From a virus: a stretch of 64,000 nucleotides of DNA. This document shows positions 57,123 to 64,000 of this stretch, one piece after another. The translations under genes and the position numbers were made by a program. The first letter of the stretch is position 1; the number at the start of each line of letters is the position of its first letter. Location of the stretch: IMG/VR virus record IMGVR_UViG_3300030060_004838, positions 1-64,000 of that record. One strand, given 5' to 3'. The notes below the pieces were generated by a model. That model did not search any database, had not been told where the DNA came from, and was given only the letters and a program-made list of their open reading frames with translations.

Positions 57123-57359
57123 ATGAGTAAAAAGAAAAAAGAAGAAAAGCCTAAAATAGAAAAACAAGACCCCCAAGTATTAATACAAAGCCTATTACAA
57201 ATGATACAGTATATGGCTAACGCTCTAAATTTAGAAGCGGCAGGTGTATTACATAATACCGGTTGGTGTAAAGATTTAATTGCCGATGACGGTTGCCCTG
57301 TTTGTAAGATTGAAAAGGAGAGGGAAAACGATGAATTGGTGGAATCAAAAGATAATTGA
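57123..57359 (+). CDS. Small zinc-associated protein (78 aa)
   Basis: Basic start MSKKKKEEKPKIEKQDPQ, a helix 'VLIQSLLQMIQYMANALNLEAAG', then 'GWCKDLIADDGCPVCKIEKE' with a C...C-x2-C cluster. Shares 'LNLEAAG' with the histone-like protein ('CNLEAGG'). Four bases after the PCNA stop. Function unknown. Confidence 0.7.
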   Translation: MSKKKKEEKPKIEKQDPQVLIQSLLQMIQYMANALNLEAAGVLHNTGWCKDLIADDGCPVCKIEKERENDELVESKDN

Positions 57360-57546
57360 TAAAACCGTTTGTGGCTTTGATGATTGTGATAATTCAATTG
57401 TAAATAATTCTTTTGATGGAAACCCTGTAATAAATAAAGACATTTGTGTTTATTGTTATAGAGAAAGAGTCCATAAAAAGGCTATGCAATTGTATAGAAA
57501 ACAAACAAGAGAAAGATTGGAGGAAGAATTACATGCCAATGTCTGA
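57331..57546 (+). CDS. Zinc-finger protein (71 aa)
   Basis: ATG 57331 after GGAGAGGGAAAACG. 'VCGFDDCDNSIVNN...KDICVYCYRERVHKKAM' gives C-x4-C...C-x2-C ligands in a small basic protein resembling short DksA/TraR- or GATA-like fingers in layout only. Overlaps both neighbours. Function unknown. Confidence 0.65.
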   Translation: MNWWNQKIIDKTVCGFDDCDNSIVNNSFDGNPVINKDICVYCYRERVHKKAMQLYRKQTRERLEEELHANV

Positions 57547-57805
57547 CCATCAAGATTCTGAAAACTTTGCTTATGATAAAACATGGGAACAAATTGAAGC
57601 ACTTTTAGATGAGGCTGAAAGAGAACAAAATAGAAGATGGGTAGCATTTCAAAAATGCCCACCAACTTTAAGACAACAACATTGGAATAATTATAAAGGA
57701 TTAGAAGGAGTAATTAATGCTCTTAGATGGGTTCTTGGCGACCTTAAAACGCCAAAAGATAAAGTATTAGGGAGAGATAGATTTGAAAATAGAAGAAAGA
57801 GATAG
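57533..57805 (+). CDS. Small hypothetical protein (90 aa)
   Basis: ATG 57533 after TTGGAGGAAGAATTA. MPMSDHQDSENFAYDKTWEQIEALLDEAEREQNRRWVAFQKCPPTLRQQHWNNYKGLEGVINALRWVLGD: helical and W/R-rich, of a kind seen in phage small proteins, no name. Overlaps the IMPDH-like start by 23 bases. Confidence 0.7.
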   Translation: MPMSDHQDSENFAYDKTWEQIEALLDEAEREQNRRWVAFQKCPPTLRQQHWNNYKGLEGVINALRWVLGDLKTPKDKVLGRDRFENRRKR

Positions 57806-58835
57806 TTTAACTTATGATGATATTAGTATTATACCGAGTATGTCTGATATAAAATCAAGAAGTCATTGTGATACAGCAGTTGGATTCGGCAATTTTAATT
57901 TAAATGTGCCATTAATTGCTTCACCAATGGACACAGTTTGCGGTTCAGAAATGTGTATTGAATTAGCAAAACTTGGTGGGATTGGAGTATTGCATAGATT
58001 TCAAAATATCAAAGAACAGGTAGCATTATGCTATGATATTGAAGCAGAAGTAAGAGGACAATATATTGCTGCAATTGGTGTAGGCCAAAGAGGTAAAAAT
58101 AGATTTGATTCTTTAGTAGGTTATACTAATATTCAAGGTGTCTGTATTGATGTAGCACATGGCGACCATGAATTAGTAGGTGAAATGATTTCTTATATTA
58201 AAGAAGAATTTGAAGATGTACATGTAATGGCAGGTAATATTGTAACTAAAGGTGCGGCTGAAAGATTAATTGAAGCAGGTGCTGATTCTTTAAGAGTAGG
58301 AATAGGTAATGGTTCTATGTGTGAAACAAGAATTAGAGCAGGTGTAGGAGTTCCTCAAGCAACAGCATTATTAGATATTGCATATCATATAAATGAAGTT
58401 TTAGACTTAGATGAAATACCATATATTATTGCTGATGGTGGTTGTAAAACAGTAGGAGATATTCCTAAAGCAATTGCTCTTGGTGCTGATGCAGTTATGA
58501 TAGGTTCTTTATTTGCAGGAACAAAAGAAACTCCTGGAATTATATCTAAAATGGGTCAATGGCCTAATGAACAATTATACAAAAAGTATCAAGGTTCAGC
58601 ATCTATTGATTCTAAAACAGCAAGGGGTGAAGAAACTAAAAATGTAGAGGGTAATTCTAAAATTACACCATACAAAGGAAAGGTAAGAAGAATAGTTGAA
58701 GATATATCTGATGGAATTAAAAGTTCTATGAGTTATGTTGGGGCATATACAATTGCTGATTTCCAAACTAAAGCAAAGTTTTGTAGAGTTACACAAGCAG
58801 GACAATTAGAAGCAAAACCACACGGATTATATTAG
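57783..58835 (+). CDS. IMP dehydrogenase / GMP reductase family enzyme without CBS domains
   Basis: TTG start. (beta/alpha)8 barrel with '[11 protein letters not shown]', '[12 protein letters not shown]', '[10 protein letters not shown]', '[10 protein letters not shown]', '[36 protein letters not shown]' (catalytic Cys in GSMC), '[31 protein letters not shown]', 'YQGSAS' and '[25 protein letters not shown]'. At 350 residues the regulatory CBS pair is missing. The flap and 'GVGVPQATA' favour IMPDH, the length favours GMP reductase. It would shift purine pools for replication or base modification. Confidence 0.9.
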   Translation: MKIEERDSLTYDDISIIPSMSDIKSRSHCDTAVGFGNFNLNVPLIASPMDTVCGSEMCIELAKLGGIGVLHRFQNIKEQVALCYDIEAEVRGQYIAAIGVGQRGKNRFDSLVGYTNIQGVCIDVAHGDHELVGEMISYIKEEFEDVHVMAGNIVTKGAAERLIEAGADSLRVGIGNGSMCETRIRAGVGVPQATALLDIAYHINEVLDLDEIPYIIADGGCKTVGDIPKAIALGADAVMIGSLFAGTKETPGIISKMGQWPNEQLYKKYQGSASIDSKTARGEETKNVEGNSKITPYKGKVRRIVEDISDGIKSSMSYVGAYTIADFQTKAKFCRVTQAGQLEAKPHGLY

Positions 58836-58843
58836 GTGATAAA

Positions 58844-61243
58844 ATGATAATTAGTGAAGCAAAAAATAATGTAGAATTAAGATGGAGAGATAAAGATAAC
58901 AGAAGGGTTAATAAAACTATTACTAATTTTAAACCATACTTTTTTATTGAAAGAACAGAACAAATGCCTGAGTATATAGATTCATCAAGTAAGTATGGGG
59001 CTAACAGAATAAAGCCTACATATGTATTTGGTGAGTGGAAATCATTGGGTGGTAAAGAATTAACTAAAGTTGTATTTGATACTGTTGGTGATTTTCATAA
59101 TGGTAAAAAGCATTGGACTATTACATATGAAGCCGACATAGGTTTAGCAAGAAAATATACAAATGACTGTATGGAAGAAATAAAAGAATATAACTTGCGT
59201 AAATGGTATCTTGATATTGAAACTCAAGTTGGTGGTAGATATGACGGGCAAATAAATGCTTTGACTTTCTATGATTCTTTTGATGATTACTATTATGTTA
59301 TGACCCATTTTCCTATTGAACCACTACCATCATATAAAGATGTATTAGTTTATGAAGACGAACAGGATATGTTAGAAGCATTTGTTAAATTTGTAGAAGA
59401 TAAAGACCCTGACATGATTATAGGTTGGTATGTATTAGGTTTTGATATACCTACTATTCTTAAAAGATTAATTGCTAATGATATTAATCCTAAGAAATTA
59501 TCACCACATAGAGAAGTTAGAGGCGTTTCTCATAATAGAGTTTATAATATTAATTATGCAAATACTTCACAACCAATAAAAGGTAGAATTACTTATTGTC
59601 TTATGACTCGATTTGAAAGATTATGGTTAGATTCTCAAAAAGGAACATTACCTTCTCTTAAATTAGATTATTGTTCAAGAAGATTATTAGGTGAAGATAT
59701 TGGTAAAGAAAAATCAAATGCTAAGTTTGGTGATGATGAATTTTTCTTGCGTTCTTGGTTAGAAGATACAGAAGTTTTTCTTGAGTATAACCGAGTAGAT
59801 GTAGAATTGATGGTTAGAATGGATAATGAAATGAATATTACTGAAAATGATATTGCACTTCAACATTTATTCGTATGTCCTTTTGAATGTGTATTTCATA
59901 ATTCACAAATGGGGGCGGCATATTTTATGCGTCATTCTGATTGGATTGCACCAACAGGTCAAAAAGGTATTAAAACAAAATATGAGGCAGCATTCGTAAT
60001 GAATCCTGAAGAAGAAGATACTTTTGGATTACATGAAAATGTCGCAGTATTTGATTTTAAATCGCTATATCCAAGCATGATGGCAAGTCGTAATATTTCA
60101 TGGGAAACAAAATCTAACCATGACAATGCTCACAATGTTTATTTCTCTACACCTAAAAATCTTAGAGAGTGGGAAGGAGAAAACATTAGTGTATCATTTA
60201 GAAAAGATAACTTAGGAGTATTACCAAATGCCGTTTTAACACTCATGAAAATGCGTGATGGGTATAAGAAAAATATGCGTGATGCTAAGACTGATGAAGA
60301 ATATAGAAAATGGGATTCAGCACAAATGGCTACTAAGCGTGGTGTAAATGCTTTGTATGGAGTATTAGCAAAAGATGGTTATGGTTGGGGCGATATGGAA
60401 ATGGCTCAAGCGATTACCGCTTCAGCAAGAGAAGCCATGAGAAGCGTAGCATTCAAAGCAATAGAGTTAGGCTATGAAGTAATTTACGGTCATACTGATT
60501 CTATATTTGTAAAGGTAAAAAATGTTGATGATGCAAAAGGTCTTTGTGTTTTACTAAATCAACATATACAAAATGAAGTTTTCAATGAACATGTAGTTTT
60601 AGAATTTGAAAAGTATGCTAAGTCATTTTTCCTATCTATGAAAAAGAATCGCTATTGTGGTTATTTATCTTGGAAAGATAATAAAGATGTAGACGAATTT
60701 TTTGTAATGGGATTTGAAATGAAAAAATCTAATGAAACTAAACTTGCAAAAGAAGTGCAATCCAAAATATTACAAATGGTAGCACAAGGTAAATCAGAAT
60801 CTACTGTTACTAAATATGCAAAGGCTATGTATAAAATAGTAAAGGCAGGTAAATATAAACCGTCTTCTGTTATTAAACAAAGTAGGTTAAGAAAATCATT
60901 AGATGAATACGAATCAATCGCTGGCGGTTCTGCTGGTGTATTGTTTTACAATCAAGAAATTGGTGAAATAAAAGAAGGTGATAGTTATTATTATTATACA
61001 GTAGATAATAAAGGTATTACTAAATACCCCCGACAGTATGAAACTAAAGGTAGGGTAAGAAATGTAGATTATATTGCATTTAAAAAATTAGACGAAGTTA
61101 TTAATAACTTTCCGATTAATTGGAGTCGTTTGGCTGAATCTGAAATTAGTAAGAAAGTCAAACTGATATATGAATCTCTAAGGTGGGATTTATCAGCGAT
61201 AGCCAATGATGGCAGACAAACAACATTAGATAATTGGTGGTAA
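58844..61243 (+). CDS. polB: Family B DNA polymerase with proofreading exonuclease
   Basis: 799 residues, GGTGATAAA ribosome site. Exonuclease motifs 'WYLDIET' (D124, E126), 'GWYVLGFDIPTI' and 'YNRVDVELM'. Polymerase motif A 'DFKSLYPSMM' (about 403), B 'KRGVNALYGV' (about 500), C 'YGHTDSIF' (about 549). The final 'QTTLDNWW' is a PCNA-interacting box. No intein. It is the replicative polymerase, acting with clamp, clamp loader and primase encoded nearby. Confidence 0.97.
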   Translation: MIISEAKNNVELRWRDKDNRRVNKTITNFKPYFFIERTEQMPEYIDSSSKYGANRIKPTYVFGEWKSLGGKELTKVVFDTVGDFHNGKKHWTITYEADIGLARKYTNDCMEEIKEYNLRKWYLDIETQVGGRYDGQINALTFYDSFDDYYYVMTHFPIEPLPSYKDVLVYEDEQDMLEAFVKFVEDKDPDMIIGWYVLGFDIPTILKRLIANDINPKKLSPHREVRGVSHNRVYNINYANTSQPIKGRITYCLMTRFERLWLDSQKGTLPSLKLDYCSRRLLGEDIGKEKSNAKFGDDEFFLRSWLEDTEVFLEYNRVDVELMVRMDNEMNITENDIALQHLFVCPFECVFHNSQMGAAYFMRHSDWIAPTGQKGIKTKYEAAFVMNPEEEDTFGLHENVAVFDFKSLYPSMMASRNISWETKSNHDNAHNVYFSTPKNLREWEGENISVSFRKDNLGVLPNAVLTLMKMRDGYKKNMRDAKTDEEYRKWDSAQMATKRGVNALYGVLAKDGYGWGDMEMAQAITASAREAMRSVAFKAIELGYEVIYGHTDSIFVKVKNVDDAKGLCVLLNQHIQNEVFNEHVVLEFEKYAKSFFLSMKKNRYCGYLSWKDNKDVDEFFVMGFEMKKSNETKLAKEVQSKILQMVAQGKSESTVTKYAKAMYKIVKAGKYKPSSVIKQSRLRKSLDEYESIAGGSAGVLFYNQEIGEIKEGDSYYYYTVDNKGITKYPRQYETKGRVRNVDYIAFKKLDEVINNFPINWSRLAESEISKKVKLIYESLRWDLSAIANDGRQTTLDNWW

Positions 61244-61244
61244 T

Positions 61245-61718
61245 TTGAGAGAACAAAGTAATATAAAAGAAATAATTAAATTAAAGAAAGAAATGGATAG
61301 ATTGGAAGAACGATATAATAAAGCGGAAGAAAAGATTGCCAAGTTACAGACAGAAGAAGAAAATCTTTGGGTTAAAACAGGCATTTGTAGTATTTGTATG
61401 GAAGCCCCTAAAGATGGCTATACTGAATGGCATCATATTATTTCACAGCATAAATGTAAAAAAGAAGGACTATTACACTTAATTAGTGCAAGGTCTAATG
61501 TTGTTGAATTATGTAAAGCATGTCATGATTTAACTACGGCTTCTATGTTAAGAACAAATTTAGAAAACTCTACTTCAAGGGTTTCTAAAGAAAACGCTGA
61601 TAAAGAACCAACAGAAAATCAAATCAAGTATATCAAAAAACTGGGTGGAGATATACCTGATGACCTTACCCGACAGGGGGCAAGTCAATTAATTGACGAA
61701 CTAAAAAAAGTGAGTTAA
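61245..61718 (+). CDS. HNH endonuclease with phage-type C-terminal domain (157 aa)
   Basis: TTG start overlapping the end of polB by little. N-terminal coiled coil ('IIKLKKEMDRLEERYNKAEEKIAKLQTEEENL'), then the zinc HNH core 'CSICMEAPKDGYTEWHHIISQH...NVVELCKACHDL' with C-x2-C and C-x2-C plus the HH pair. C-terminal 'ENQIKYIKKLGGDIPDDLTR' and 'GASQLIDELKK' is the same small domain as in the 42888 protein. May be a repair/packaging nuclease or a selfish element. Confidence 0.85.
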   Translation: MREQSNIKEIIKLKKEMDRLEERYNKAEEKIAKLQTEEENLWVKTGICSICMEAPKDGYTEWHHIISQHKCKKEGLLHLISARSNVVELCKACHDLTTASMLRTNLENSTSRVSKENADKEPTENQIKYIKKLGGDIPDDLTRQGASQLIDELKKVS

Positions 61719-61747
61719 GAATCCTCCCAAATAAAAATTATGAAAAG

Positions 61748-62626
61748 GTGTTTAGAGTGAGAAAAGAGAATGGAGAATATACATATAAATGGGAAGGAAA
61801 TATAGATGGAAGTCCACCTATATTGAAAATTACTAAATCTTCTATTGGTAGTTATGGTTTTTGTAATCTTAATTATAAGTATGGATATATTGATGATATA
61901 AAACAGAAAACAAGTCCTGCTATGATTAAAGGAACAATTGTGCACAATGCCCAAGAAGATTTTTGGAAAATGGTAAATGTTGATAATGCATTAGAGTTTA
62001 TAGAAGAACCTATGAAATTACAAAAACATTTCCGTAGTTTATATCCTGAAACAGATAAAGAAGATATTGAAGAATTATATACCTCTATGTCGGCATATAA
62101 TACTGAAAGATTTATTGAATGTCATCACGAAGAAACACTAAATGAATTTATACCTGTTGGTAATGAAATTATGCTTGATGCAAGATACACTACTGAATCA
62201 GGAATAGAAGTACATCTTCAAGGGATTATTGATAGATTATTTTTAGAAGGTGATGGTTATATTCCTATGGAATTAAAAACAGGTGCATGGAAGGATTCTA
62301 AGAAAACTATGATGCGTAAAGAAATGGCTTTTTATAAAATACTATTTGAGAATGCTGACCCCGATGAACTTAGAAAGTTAGGCTTAAACCCCGAAACTCC
62401 TTTTACTCATTGGGCTTGGTATTATCCAGCAAGTAATTATGTATATGCTGAAAAAGTTTCTAAGCGTTCAGAAACAGCAGTTAAAAACTCTTTTGAAAAA
62501 TTAATTAATTCTTATATTGAAGAAGAATGGAAAGCATCTTATTTCTATAAGAAATGTATTCATTGTGGACATTATGACCATTGTGAAGCGGCAGATGGAG
62601 GAAGTCAAAATGACGATTGGTTCTGA
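61748..62626 (+). CDS. Cas4/RecB-like PD-(D/E)XK nuclease (292 aa)
   Basis: GTG start at 61748. 'LKITKSSIGSYGFCNLNYKYGYID', 'MIKGTIVHNAQEDFW' (motif H), 'LQGIIDRLFLEGDGYIPMELKTGAWKDSKKTMMRKEMAFYKILF' (D...E-x-K, then Q/R-motif equivalents), and a C-terminal 'CIHCGHYDHCEA'. Four cysteines (one N-terminal, three C-terminal) fit the Fe-S cluster of Cas4-type exonucleases. The tail 'SQNDDWF' resembles a PIP box. Role: end resection for recombination-dependent replication. Confidence 0.85.
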   Translation: MFRVRKENGEYTYKWEGNIDGSPPILKITKSSIGSYGFCNLNYKYGYIDDIKQKTSPAMIKGTIVHNAQEDFWKMVNVDNALEFIEEPMKLQKHFRSLYPETDKEDIEELYTSMSAYNTERFIECHHEETLNEFIPVGNEIMLDARYTTESGIEVHLQGIIDRLFLEGDGYIPMELKTGAWKDSKKTMMRKEMAFYKILFENADPDELRKLGLNPETPFTHWAWYYPASNYVYAEKVSKRSETAVKNSFEKLINSYIEEEWKASYFYKKCIHCGHYDHCEAADGGSQNDDWF

Positions 62627-63092
62627 TAATGCAGGTCAAGCATTTTATAAAAGTGGTGTTATAGAAGATAAAATAATGGAAAGACAATGGACTCTTAATG
62701 ATATTATTAACAAAAAAGATACTATATCAGAATTAGCAAGTGAATTATTATCAGATATGGATATAGAAACTAAATACTATATTGTGTGTGATACAGCATT
62801 ACCTAAAAGTCCAATGTCTTTTGCTAAAGCAATACACAATAGAGCATTTGATATAGTAGAAAATTGGATTACTGCAAAGTTATCTATGTATTTAAAAACA
62901 GCAACGGTGAATTTTAATGAAGAAGAACCTATGGAATTACTTGAAGAACACTTGGAAAGAACTGAAACTAAGTTGGAAACAGTTGAAGGAAGTCTTAGTG
63001 AAGATGAGAAGGTAATGACTCTAAAAGATAGAATTAGAGCCGATACAAAACAATTAAATAAAGACGAAATGAAAAAGAGAGGAATGGAATGA
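62610..63092 (+). CDS. Hypothetical protein (160 aa)
   Basis: ATG 62610 after GGAGGAAGTCAAA. MTIGSDNAGQAFYKSGVIEDKIMERQWTLNDIINKKDTISELASELLSDMDIETKYYIVCDTALPKSPMSFAKAIHNRAFDIVENWI; C-terminal acidic helices. Coupled to both the Cas4-like nuclease and the next zinc protein. No family recognised. Confidence 0.75.
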   Translation: MTIGSDNAGQAFYKSGVIEDKIMERQWTLNDIINKKDTISELASELLSDMDIETKYYIVCDTALPKSPMSFAKAIHNRAFDIVENWITAKLSMYLKTATVNFNEEEPMELLEEHLERTETKLETVEGSLSEDEKVMTLKDRIRADTKQLNKDEMKKRGME

Positions 63093-63229
63093 AAAGAAGG
63101 TGTAAAGTTATAGGGTGTAAAGCCCAATTAACTAATCCTGAAAAATTATTTTGTTCAATACATGAATATGTGAAAGGTGAGAATGGTGTATTTTCCGAGA
63201 GAAATGTGGGCAGGGAGTCTAAGAAATAA
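63089..63229 (+). CDS. Zinc-finger mini-protein (46 aa)
   Basis: ATG overlaps the previous stop. MKRRCKVIGCKAQLTNPEKLFCSIHEYVKGE: C-x4-C...C-x2-H, a zinc knuckle of the kind in many of the small proteins here. Its end overlaps the primase start by 47 bases. Function unknown. Confidence 0.6.
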   Translation: MKRRCKVIGCKAQLTNPEKLFCSIHEYVKGENGVFSERNVGRESKK

Positions 63230-64000
63230 AGCAAGAGAAGCGTCAAGAATAGTAGTAAAGAATGAAGAAGAATACAGAAACTTTATACAAATGTATAATG
63301 GTAAAATGAACCTTTTTACATCTGTATATGATTACAAACACTTTACTCCGAATAGAGGATTAGAATATTCTATTATCATTGATAGAATATTTCTTGATTT
63401 TGATGCTCACGGTGATGAAGAATCTATGCCTAAGTTATATCAAGATGTATTGAGAATGCATAATTGGTTATTAGAAAAAGACTATAAACATAATATATCT
63501 TTTTCTGGTAGAGGTTTTCATATATTTGTATATGGTAATGTAGCAAGAACATTTAGACAAGTTAAAGCATTTTTTAATATCTGTTATGATGTTGTAAATA
63601 GAAGTCCTTATCTTGATACAGTTGTTATTAATACGAGTAGACTCAGAAGAATACAAAATACCTTTCACCTAAAAGCGAATCGTTGGTGTATTCCTATTAC
63701 TCATGAAGATTTACTTGCGGGGTTGCCCACAATATATAAACTGTCAAAAGAAGGTAAAAGAAAAATAAAACCTGTTTATTATGGAAACAAATTAGTTGAA
63801 TGGCCTGAAGTCAAAAAGATGGAAACAGCAGATATAGAAATTGATAGTGTTGAAAGTCCTGGAGATTTACCAATTTTACCTTGTTTAAAAAATGCTGTTA
63901 TGTCTGAGAATCCTAATCATAGAGCAAGGGTTCTTTTAGTACAATGGTATAATGAGTTTTTATCTGAATTAATGGTAGTAAAAGATAATTTAGATTGTAG
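63183..64000 (+). CDS. PriS-type DNA primase, possibly fused to a PriL-like domain (5' part)
   Basis: ATG 63183 after AAAGGTGAGA; the frame is open to the right edge (272 codons). Catalytic motifs of archaeo-eukaryotic primase: 'IFLDFDAHGDE' (two Asp), 'SFSGRGFHIFVYG' (SGxGxH type) and 'LRRIQNTFHLKANRWCIPI'. After ~200 residues comes 'LPILPCLKNAVMSENPNHRARVLLVQWYNEF', which resembles the start of the PriL iron-sulfur domain (P-C-x...H-R...). A small/large fusion would resemble single-chain primases of other archaeal viruses and plasmids. It makes primers for PolB. Confidence 0.85.
   Translation, partial: MVYFPREMWAGSLRNKAREASRIVVKNEEEYRNFIQMYNGKMNLFTSVYDYKHFTPNRGLEYSIIIDRIFLDFDAHGDEESMPKLYQDVLRMHNWLLEKDYKHNISFSGRGFHIFVYGNVARTFRQVKAFFNICYDVVNRSPYLDTVVINTSRLRRIQNTFHLKANRWCIPITHEDLLAGLPTIYKLSKEGKRKIKPVYYGNKLVEWPEVKKMETADIEIDSVESPGDLPILPCLKNAVMSENPNHRARVLLVQWYNEFLSELMVVKDNLDC

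Noticed and set aside
58844-61243. Intein in DNA polymerase B or ribonucleotide reductase
   Set aside because: Motifs A, B and C and the reductase active-site segments are contiguous with normal spacing; no splicing motifs are seen.

Overview
The window looks like about two thirds of the genome of a tailed, HK97-type archaeal double-stranded DNA virus, AT-rich and densely coding. The hallmark head genes (large terminase, portal, a probable small terminase) say tailed virus. The information-processing genes say archaeal host: family B DNA polymerase, RFC small subunit, PCNA-like clamp, ATP-dependent DNA ligase, PriS-type primase, a TFB-like transcription factor, and Shine-Dalgarno sequences of the GGTGAT/GGAGG type. 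This gene set, together with a class II ribonucleotide reductase and a surface protein carrying the 'GC..x..NY.P.A..DDGSC' motif common in marine microbes, best fits the 'magroviruses' described for marine Group II Euryarchaeota (Poseidoniales). That assignment is inference from gene content only.

Layout. (1) 1-31446, all leftward, is the late/virion module. Reading in the direction of transcription it starts with large multi-domain proteins (30.9-27.0 kb), runs through many small basic, effector-like or unknown proteins (27.0-11.5 kb), a trio of small membrane proteins (14.7-13.9 kb) and two very large unknown proteins (13.9-8.9 kb), and ends with terminase, a LAGLIDADG homing endonuclease, portal and further unknown proteins that run off the left edge. 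No major capsid protein is recognisable and it may lie beyond position 1. (2) 31447-36446 is a control region where the strands switch: short genes on both strands, nine copies of the palindrome ACCATATGG(T/A), tandem hairpin units with 6-7 codon micro-ORFs, a divergent pair of paralogous genes, and 1.3 kb without a convincing gene before the rightward operon. (3) 36447-64000, all rightward, is the early/replication module: small regulatory and zinc proteins, tRNA-Leu(UAA), ribonucleotide reductase, TFB, an E1/ThiF-like enzyme and a JAMM peptidase, a histone-fold protein, ligase, clamp loader, Sak4-like recombinase, clamp, an IMP dehydrogenase/GMP reductase, polymerase B, HNH and Cas4-like nucleases, and a primase cut by the right edge. 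Genes overlap by 1-70 bases, mostly ATGA or TAATG junctions.

Three things stand out. First, a short N-terminal tag, M-x(0-1)-W-x-x-[IVL]-L-K, heads or is embedded in about seventeen otherwise unrelated leftward proteins between 11.5 and 30.9 kb, including a GNAT plus ADP-ribosyltransferase-like fusion and a PAP2-type phosphatase. It looks like a cargo or capsid-targeting signal. A second tag (RQNVKTRR-x-PLPEKD-x-C) precedes each of eight modular domains. Second, the rightward module appears to encode the parts of a ubiquitin-like conjugation system: a beta-grasp protein ending VGGSV, an E1-like enzyme and a JAMM peptidase. Third, the control region contains tandem units whose paired arms differ between copies by compensating changes, with micro-ORFs set inside the hairpins.
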